64,000 nucleotides of DNA. Origin: Cliona cf. orientalis (lineage: Eukaryota; Porifera; Demospongiae; Clionaida; Clionaidae). The stretch covers positions 2,666,001 through 2,730,000 of the forward strand of contig OZ005705.1 of NCBI GenBank assembly GCA_963930775.1. Direction: 5' to 3'. Within the stretch, counting starts at the first letter, position 1; each line of letters starts with the position of its first letter. A program made the position numbers and the translations under genes. This document shows positions 56,671-64,000 of this stretch, piece after piece. Below the pieces are notes generated by a model, which worked only from the letters and a program-made list of their open reading frames with translations, did not search any database and was not told the DNA's origin.

Positions 56671-59164
56671 CACTAAGCAGAAAAAAAAAATTGTCCAAAA
56701 ACAACCATATACCGTAAACTCTGGTTATTAAGCGCACCTCGCTATTAAGCGCACATTATTTATTAAGCGCATGCCCTCTTCTTATCATAAGCTATTGTTT
56801 ATTAAGCGCATGCTCTTAATAGGCGTGGCGTTCTATGAACCTGACCTTGACCGGCTGGAAAGTATTTGGAGTCAGGTATCTTTGGAGAAATGATGGCCAC
56901 GAATAACGTTATCATGCAAGAAGATCGACAAATCGCCAGCACTCGTCATCTTGAGCGGCAACTGTAAACGCTAAAGTGCTCGATCGATCGAGTGCTAGCG
57001 GGCCCGGGCCTCGCATCCATCACGTGCCCAAACGTTTGTGGGCGTGGTTATGTGCCATATAAGCGCATATCCTTTATTAAGCGCATACTGTCATACCGTT
57101 TGCCGCTATAAGCGCATGCGCTTATTAACCAGAGTCTACGGTAATCGAGCTGGGTGCATAGTGGAACCATACAATGCAAGCAGGCAGCCTAAATTTCGAT
57201 TTTGTCAAAAAGTTGGTAAAGGTCGTCACGTTTATGTGCGCGCGTGGCCCCACCCCTCACGTAGCGCGTGGGCGGAAACATTGCAAACGCATGGCTTCCC
57301 TGTACAAACATATGGGGAAACTTCAAAGGGCCGTAACTTTGATTCTAAGGCGTGAATCAAAATTCCTGAAGGTCAAATCTCTGCATTCGATCCATTCTGC
57401 GCGCCGATGCAAAAATTATGTCCCCAAGTGCTCCCAGTTCCCCCCTGAATTAATTAATTAAAAGTCTTTTTTTTTTTTCTACTTAGTGTTTAATTTCAAG
57501 GCGACCTGAACACTAAGCAGAAAAAAAAAATTGTCCAGAAAACCACATAATACACCTAGGATGCACAGTAGAGCCAATGCAAGCCGCAGGCAGCCTAAAC
57601 TTCAATTTTGTCAAAAAGTTGGTAAAAGTCGTCAGAAATCCACATAATACACCTAGGATGCACAGTAGAGCCTTACAAAGCAAGCAAACAACCTATACTC
57701 CAATTTTGAGAGTTTTTCTAAATAACGCACACCACGGGAATTTCCCGTTTTTCACGTAGCGCATGGGCGGAAAACATTGCAAACGTATGGCTTCCCTATA
57801 CAAACATATGGGAAACTTTAAAGGACCGTAACTTTAATTCTAAGGTGTGAATCAAAATTCCGCTTCCAAGAAATTTCCAGGCACGATCCATTCTGCGTGC
57901 TCATATGAATAGTTTGTCGTGAATAGCTTCCCAGAGTCTCAAACATTATTTACATTAAATCTTTTTTTTTTTCTACTTAGTGTTTAACAAGGGGACCACA
58001 CACTAAGCAGAAAAAAAATGGTCCGAAAACCACCACACAGTCGAGCTGGATGCATAGTAGAGCCATACAATGCAAGCAGGCATCCAAATAGCAATGTATA
58101 CAATGTTTGGTAAAGGGTCGTCAACGTACCCCGCGCGCCCGTAATTTTTTTTATGGGCAAACATTGCAAGTGCATGGCTTCCTATACAAACATATGGGAA
58201 CACTCTAGGGGGTGTATCTTTAATTTAAAGGCGTGAATCAAAAATCCAAAAAGATTAAACTTCTTGTTTCGATCCATTCTGCGTGCCCATATCAAAATTA
58301 TGGCCTGAAATGCTTCCTAGTGCTCTAATCTTTTTTCGGTTCTTAGATCTTTTTTTTTTTCTACTTAGTGTGTAACAAGGAGACCAGAACACTAAGCAGA
58401 AAAAAAAATTGTCCAGAAACGGTCACATAGTCAAGCTGGACGCTTAGTAGAGCCATACAATGCAAGCAGACAGCTTATATTACAATTTTGACCAAATTGG
58501 GTAAAGGTCGTCACATCTCTGTGCGCGCGTGGCCCCGCCCCTCACGTAGCGCGTGGGCGGAAAACATTGCAAATGCGTGGCTTCCTATACAAACATATGG
58601 GGAAACTTCAAAGGGCCGTAACTTTAATTCTAAGGCGTGAATCAAAATTTTCTCATGTCAAATCTCGTGTTTCGACCCATTCTGCGTGCCGGTATAAAAA
58701 TTATCTCCCCAAGTGCTCCCAATTCCCCCAATCTTTTTTCGCGCAAGAAATCTTTTTTTTTTTCTACTTAGTGTTTAACAAGGCGACCAGAACACTAAGC
58801 AGAAAAAAAATTGTTCGAAAAGCGCCACATAGTCGAGCTGGATGCATAGTAGAGCCATACAATGCAAGCAGGCAGCCTATACATCAATTTTGATCAAAGT
58901 GGGTAATGGTCGTCACGTTAATGTGCGCGCGTGGCCCCGCCCCTCACGTAGCGCGTGGGCGGAAAACATTGCAAACGCATGGCTTCCTATACAAACATAT
59001 GGGGTAACTTCAAAGGGCCGTTACTTTAATTCAAAGGCGTGAATCAAAATTCCCCAGGGTCAAATCTCTAGTTTCGACCCATTCTGCGTGCCCATGTAAA
59101 AATTATCTCCCCAAGTGCTCCCAAACCCCCCAAACATTAATTAATTATTTAAATATTTTTTTTT
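56671..59164. mobile_element. Tandem array of five short CACTA-like elements
   Basis: Units begin CACTAAGCAGAAAAAAAA and end TTTTTTTTCTACTTAGTG: 56671-57488 (enlarged by a MITE), 57511-57981, 58000-58370, 58390-58773 and 58793 to about 59164 (end decayed). They are about 370-470 bp each and separated by about 18-20 bp of conserved spacer (tttaacaaggcgaccagaa). All share 'gagctggatgcatagtagagccatacaatgcaagcaggc', 'gtggcccc.cccctcacgtagcg', 'catggcttcctatacaaacatatgggg', and 'cccattctgcgtgcc'. CACTA ends fit the EnSpm/CACTA superfamily. No transposase. ORFs are repeat artefacts. Confidence 0.75.
56710..57143. mobile_element. TACCGTAAACTCTGG-family MITE nested in the first CACTA-like unit
   Basis: TIRs TACCGTAAACTCTGGTTATT and the complement of ...AATAACCAGAGTCTACGGTA are about 27 bp long and bound 434 bp. 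The interior carries repeated 'tattaagcgcat' and its inverse. Sister units show the sequence without it. Confidence 0.85.
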
Positions 59165-59178
59165 CAAGCTACCGTGCA

Positions 59179-60998
59179 CACTAAGCAGAAAAAAAAAACT
59201 GCGGCACATAAGTATACGTACCTGCATTGTATAGGTTCGCACAAATTAATATGCACTTAGGCTTACTTTACATTGATTGTTTACCATGCACATACATACA
59301 CTGCAATACTTTATGTACATTTGGTATGTATTACTATGGTAACAACATCTAATGTCACTAAAACCATTCTTCAGTAGAGTAGAGCATCCATGGTCAAGTC
59401 ATGTTCAAAACAGCTACCCTAGCCCACAACAATTTAATCAGTGTACAGTGCCTGTATGATTTAGCATAGTAACAATACCAAGTTCCTTTAATAGATGATT
59501 TCCACCCGCTCTAACTGCGCCGCAGGCGCAGTTAGAGCTTGCTGGAAATCGTCTAAGGAGCTACCATGTGACACTAAGCACAAAAAGTTCCACATAATTA
59601 GAAACATGCATGTATATAATATTCACACCCTACAGTATAACATGGCCAGAAATACCTATGCAAATGAGGACATCCTATAGAAATACACTATAAATGAGAT
59701 AAGACTAAAGGTAATTAGTGATCTATAAGCAATCTACAAGGTGGTCATGAATATTCATGAGCTGCAATGTACAGCCGTATATGGCAGTAGCCATGGCAGG
59801 ACTTCAAATCTTGATGACTTCAGCACTTTTTTGCACAAAACGGGAAGTTACCTAATAGATTTTTGTGCTATAAATGGAAAGTATTAAGCCAGAATTAGCA
59901 TTCTGGGGGCACGCAAATATATCCCTAGTTAGCACACGCCCGGTATGAGGTCATCAAATCTGCTAAAAATACATTTTTCGCTCAGAATGTATTGTTATTA
60001 TGGAAGTTAAATGGACATGACAGAGATGAATTTCGCACAGACCAAAGACTAGACTAGGCTTAGCTCTGTTGTAGTTTGTGACTAATACAGGTTGTTCTTC
60101 AAGATACAAGCGACGCAAAGGTAAGCTAATGTACAGAGTCTGGAGTGCCCATTGTTGACAGTACTTACGGCTGTTATAGTATACGGAGAAAATAAACGGA
60201 AATGTCAACTTCCGTGTCCAGCGATTTCTGCCCATGATATTATTATAGCCGGTCATCCCGAGTATTACTGTAAAAAATTGTCCAGAAACCACCACATAGT
60301 TGAGCTGGATGCCCATACAATCGGAAACAAGGCTGTCTATGCTCCTAATAGAGCCTAGAAAACTCAGAGTATATGATGTGTTGAGAGGTTCAGTACCAGT
60401 GGCCACTGCAATACGTTACTTCCTACTAGTACTCAAGATCACCACAGCACACACACAAGGCTAGCGTAAGAGGTTCAGTACCTGTGGCCACTGCAACACG
60501 TTACTTTGTACTAGTACTCAAGATCACCACAGCACACACACAAGGCTAGGGGAAAAGTACAAAACAATTTTATAGTTATATTTCTCAACTAGATGTACTT
60601 TCCCACACATCCACACATACATAATGTAAAACTATAGCTGTATTACCCCACCTACCTCTCAGCAAAAACGGGAGAGTTACTGTTGTGACTGATTCCTCAT
60701 CCATTCAGCAAGTCTCTGGATACAATACCAGCTCCATGGTAGCCTATGCATGTACTGGACTAGCGATTTTCTAAATAACGCACACCGGGACTCAAAACAT
60801 TGCAAACACATGGCTTCCCTGTACAAACATATGGGCGAACTTTATAGGGCCGTAACTTTAATTCTAAGACATGAATCAAAATTCCCCAGGGTCAAATCTC
60901 TAGTTTCGACCCATTCTGCGTGCCCATGTAAAAAGTATCTCCCCAGGTGCTCCCAGTTCCCCCACGAATTATTATATTTTCTTTTTTTCTACTTAGTG
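59179..60998. mobile_element. Long CACTA-like element, copy L1
   Basis: Bounded by CACTAAGCAGAAAAAAAAAA and CTACTTAGTG, 1820 bp. Its right 220 bp match the short units; the left 1.4 kb is specific to the long form. It contains a stem-loop at about 59491-59553 (ctctaactgcgcc gca ggcgcagttagag), an 81-bp tandem duplication at about 60385-60550 (ggttcagtacc.gtggcc.ctgcaa), and an about 620-bp segment (about 59640-60265) missing from copy L2. No transposase recognised. Confidence 0.75.
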
Positions 60999-61117
60999 TG
61001 TAACAAGCTACCGTGCACACTAAGCAGAAAAAAAAAACTGCGGCACATAAGTATACGTACCTGCATTGTATAGGTTCACACGAATTAATATGCACTTAGG
61101 CTTACTTTACATTGATT

Positions 61118-61723
61118 GGGCTATTCCAGATAATGAGGATACACCCCTATGGAGGAAGGTTGATTAGTATTGTAGGGTCAAGATTTAGGGTGATTTAATG
61201 AAGTATTGAGGGCATTTTTATGGATTTTAATGAGGTATTGTAGGCACCATTGTAGATAGTAATGAAGTATTGAGGGGCATGGCAGTGAATACCGTATAGC
61301 CGGAAAATTTGGCGGGGAATTAAATTTGGCGGTTTGGCGGTCTATTATTACAACCGCCAAATTAAAATCCGCCAAAATTTCTTACTCGCATATATACGTA
61401 TGGCGATCCCGTACCGAACCGCCAAATTTAAATCCGCCAATATTCTTTCAATAGCGATTTTGGGCTCAACCGCCAAATTTAATGCCCGCCCATATTTCCG
61501 GCTATACGGTAACTAGTATTGATGGAGTAACTAGTCAGGGTATGGAGGAATTACAATTAGTTTTGTAGGGTGAAATCGAGATTATTGATTAGTTTTATAG
61601 GGTAAAATGAGCAACTTGATTAGTTTTGATGGTTACTTTTGCACTTCAATTGGTATTTAGGGTTACTAATGAACATAAATCTCTTCCTCCATAGGGGTGT
61701 ACGCCTATTATCTGGAATAGCCC
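61118..61723. mobile_element. MITE with about 40-bp TIRs inserted in L2
   Basis: TIRs GGGCTATTCCAGATAATGAG and the near-perfect complement, ending ...TATTATCTGGAATAGCCC, extend about 40 bp. The matching place in L1 (about 59270) has no insertion. The interior has repeated 'ttgattagttttgtagggt' motifs and contains another MITE. Confidence 0.85.
61290..61511. mobile_element. TACCGTATAGCCGG MITE nested in the previous MITE
   Basis: TIRs TACCGTATAGCCGGAAAATT and the complement of ...ATATTTCCGGCTATACGGTA bound 222 bp. The interior is made of 'ggcggtttggcgg' and 'aaccgccaaattt' repeats. This is a third nesting level: MITE within MITE within CACTA-like element. Confidence 0.9.
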
Positions 61724-62846
61724 ATTGCAGATACATACACTGCAATACTTTATGTACATTTGGTATATATTACTATGGTAATAACATCTAATGTAACTAA
61801 AACCATTCTTCAGTAGAGTAGAGCATCCATAGTCAAGTCATGTTCAAAACAGCTACCCTAGCCCACAATAATTTAATCAGTGTACAGTGCCTGTACGATT
61901 TAGCATTGGTATACCATAGTAACAATACCAAGTACCTTAGATGATTTCCACCCACTCTATTAAACTGCGCCGCAGGCGCAGTTAGAGCTTGCTGGAAATC
62001 ATCTAAGGAGCTACCATGCACACTAAGCATAAAAAGTTCCACATAATTAGAAACATGCATGTATATAATATTCACGCGCTACAGTATAATAATAATATTA
62101 TTACTGTAAAAAAATTGTCCAGAAACCACCACATAGTTGAGCTGGATGCCCATACAATCGGAAACAAGGCCGTCTATGCTCCTAATAGAACCGCCTAGAA
62201 AACTCAGAGTATATGATCAGTGTTGAGAGGTTCAGTACCAGTGGCCGCTGCAATATGTTACTTCCTACTAGTACTCAAGATCATCACAGCACACACACAA
62301 GGCTAGGGGAAGAGGTTCAGTACCTGTGGCCCCTGCAACACGTTACTTCGTACTAGTACTCAAGATCACCACAGCACACACACAAGGCTAGGGAAAAGCA
62401 CAAAACAATTTTAGTTATGTTTCTCAACTAGATGTACTTTCCCACACATCCACAATGTAAAACTATAGCTGTATTACCCCACCTACCTCAGCAAAAACGG
62501 GAGAGTTACAGTTGTGACTGATTCCTCATCCATTCAGCAAGTCTCTGGATACAATACCAGCTCCATGGTAGCCTATGCATGTACTGGACTAGCGATTTTC
62601 TAAATAACGCACACCGGGACTCAAAACATTGCAAACACATGGCTTCCCTGTACAAACATATGGGTAAACTTTAAAGGGCCATAACTTTAATTCTAAGACA
62701 TGAATCAAAATTCCCCAGGGTCAAATCTCTAGTTTCGACCCATTCTGCGTACCCATGTAAAAATTATCTCCCCAAGTGCTCCCAAACCCCCCATGAATTT
62801 TTATTTTATTTTTTTTTCTACTTAGTGTGTAACAAGCAAGCCGATA

Positions 62847-64000
62847 CACTAAGCAGAAAAAAATAATTGTCCAGAAAACACCACTAAGTACTGGTGGAAT
62901 GCATATAGAAGAGCCATTAAATAGAAGAAACTCCTAGTAGAGCCCTAGTCTCGTGCCCAGCCCCCTTTCACGCATGCGGAGAGAAGGGATCTGGTCAAAC
63001 GTGTATAGGGCCCGTATCACCGAGGAATGTATGATGCCATCACGTATTCATGGTGTGCGTGAATAAGAAACACGAATAAATTAACATTTCTTTGGATACC
63101 GATGGTTATATTTCGTACGAATGCACAAGCGTACAATCGATATCATTAATGTCCATTCTGTTCATGCCCGTGCAATCATGTAACTTGATCCGTGCGTCTG
63201 ATTGGCGCGCACTGTATGTTGCACGGGCGACACAGGCCCTATACACGTTTGGCCAGACACCTTCTCTCCGCGTGCGTAAAATGGGGCTGGGCATGCGACA
63301 AGTAGAGCCCAGAGTATATGATCAGCATTATTCATAATTGAGGTTCAGTAGCAGTGGCCCCAGCAACATATTACTTCCTACTAGTACTTAAGATCACCAC
63401 AGCACACACACAAGGCTAGGGGAAAAGGACAAAATAATTTTAGTTATATTATTTCTCAGCTTTCCCACACATTCATGCATGCACAATATAAAACTCAGTA
63501 TAGCTGTATTATACCACCTACCTCTCAGCAAAAGAGACAGCTACTGTTGTAGTTGATTCAGCAAGCCTCTGCATATGCTACCAGCTGCATGATAGCCTAT
63601 ACATGTACTGGCCTAGCGATTTTCTAAATAACGCACACCGGGACTCAAAACATTGCAAACGCATGGCTTCCTATACAAACATATGGGATAACTTCAAAGG
63701 GCCGTAACTTTAATTCTAAGGCGTGAATCAAAATTTCCCAAGGTCAAATTTCTAATTTCAACCCATTCTGCGTGCCCATATATAGGGTCCGCAATAAGAA
63801 ATATGATGTTGGCAAATTCGGCTAATCTCCAAGCCGCTGATAGCCCTCGATGGACTAATCTCATACGTGATGCAAAATCCGTGGCCACGCCCACCGTAAT
63901 GTAGAAACGCGTAATTAATTGAATCGCTATTTTTCCCGTTTTTCGCGAAAATATGGTCCAGTGCGCTATGTTACAGTATGGACTGCTTTCAGGGCTTTTC
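62847..64000. mobile_element. Third long CACTA-like element, L3 (partial at window end)
   Basis: Begins CACTAAGCAGAAAAAAATAA and repeats L1/L2 sequence ('gttcagtagcagtggcccc', 'acatgtactggcctagcgattttctaaataacg', 'cattgcaaacgcatggc') to about 63780, where the match ends before a TAGTG end is reached. It contains the MITE at 62951-63298. Confidence 0.65.
62951..63298. mobile_element. MITE with about 65-bp TIRs nested in L3
   Basis: Left 'tcgtgcccagccccctttcacgcatgcggagagaagg' through 'aacgtgtatagggcc' is matched in inverted orientation by 'ggccctatacacgttt' through 'ccttctctccgcgtgcgtaaaatggggctgggcatgcga'. The length is about 348 bp. No coding potential. Confidence 0.8.

Larger units (their letters stand above)
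61018..62827. mobile_element. Long CACTA-like element, copy L2
   Basis: Same CACTA...TAGTG ends as L1 and head-to-tail with it after a 19-bp spacer. Without the 606-bp insertion at 61118-61723 it is about 1.2 kb, and it lacks the 620-bp segment found only in L1. The stem-loop (about 61970) and the duplicated 'ggttcagtacc' block (about 62225-62395) are conserved. Confidence 0.75.

Noticed and set aside
57038-59042. Several 60-110-codon ORFs in the 57-59 kb repeats
   Set aside because: The same peptides recur in each tandem unit because the DNA repeats; frames shift between copies and none has a domain.
56671-64000. CRISPR-like array from regularly spaced repeats
   Set aside because: Units are 370-1800 bp, spacers are conserved rather than unique, and the setting is a eukaryotic genome.
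1-64000. tRNA and rRNA genes
   Set aside because: No cloverleaf with intact A and B boxes and no conserved rRNA segment was recognised; the only tRNA-like piece is the degenerate SINE at about 51.3 kb.

Overview
The window looks like nuclear DNA of an early-branching animal, most probably a sponge (demosponge-like). Its AT-rich intergenic DNA is full of short 'ataattattat' runs, its introns are short GT-AG introns, and divergent gene pairs share promoters of about 150-250 bp. The gene set is metazoan: two perforin-2/MPEG1 genes, an Ig-domain receptor with a phosphotyrosine-type tail, a CAMSAP/Patronin with CH and CKK domains, a TRAF/MATH protein, ISCU, CDC40/PRP17, an MTRES1-like S4 protein and a GH31 alpha-glucosidase. 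Nothing was searched; all calls come from reading the sequence.

Layout. 1-0.9 kb: 3' coding end of an unknown lysine-rich protein. 1.7-3.9 kb: MPEG1 copy A, whose cytoplasmic tail is now out of frame. 5.5-8.9 kb: a gene of unknown family with tandemly repeated acidic exons, one of them carrying a transposon. 9.7-10.4 kb: a LINE fragment with a MITE inside it. 10.4-12.4 kb: a decayed partial duplicate of the 5.5-8.9 kb gene. 13-20.6 kb: repeat-rich DNA with a Penelope-like RT fragment, tandem repeats and a long stretch without recognisable genes. 20.7-23.0 kb: MPEG1 copy B, intact. 23.3-33.0 kb: the 15-exon Ig receptor. 33.1-34.0 kb: MTRES1-like gene. 35.1-39.4 kb (-): ISCU. 39.6-44.2 kb (+): CDC40. 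44.6-45.4 kb (-): TRAF-like gene. 45.7-50.8 kb (+): CAMSAP. 51.8-55.8 kb (-): 3' exons of a GH31 alpha-glucosidase whose catalytic exons are not seen. 56.0-64.0 kb: a tandem array of CACTA-like elements with other elements nested in it.

Two themes stand out. The first is innate immunity: two pore-forming MPEG1 paralogues lie in the same orientation beside a transmembrane Ig receptor whose tail carries four Tyr-Glu-Asn motifs, an ITIM-like motif and a polyproline SH3 ligand. The second is a well-preserved record of transposition. Several insertions have target-site duplications, nested order, or an empty site preserved in a duplicate elsewhere in the window. The MITE families that begin TACCGTA recur at least seven times. 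Core mitochondrial genes (ISCU, MTRES1) and splicing/cytoskeletal genes sit in compact divergent or head-to-tail arrangements between these regions.
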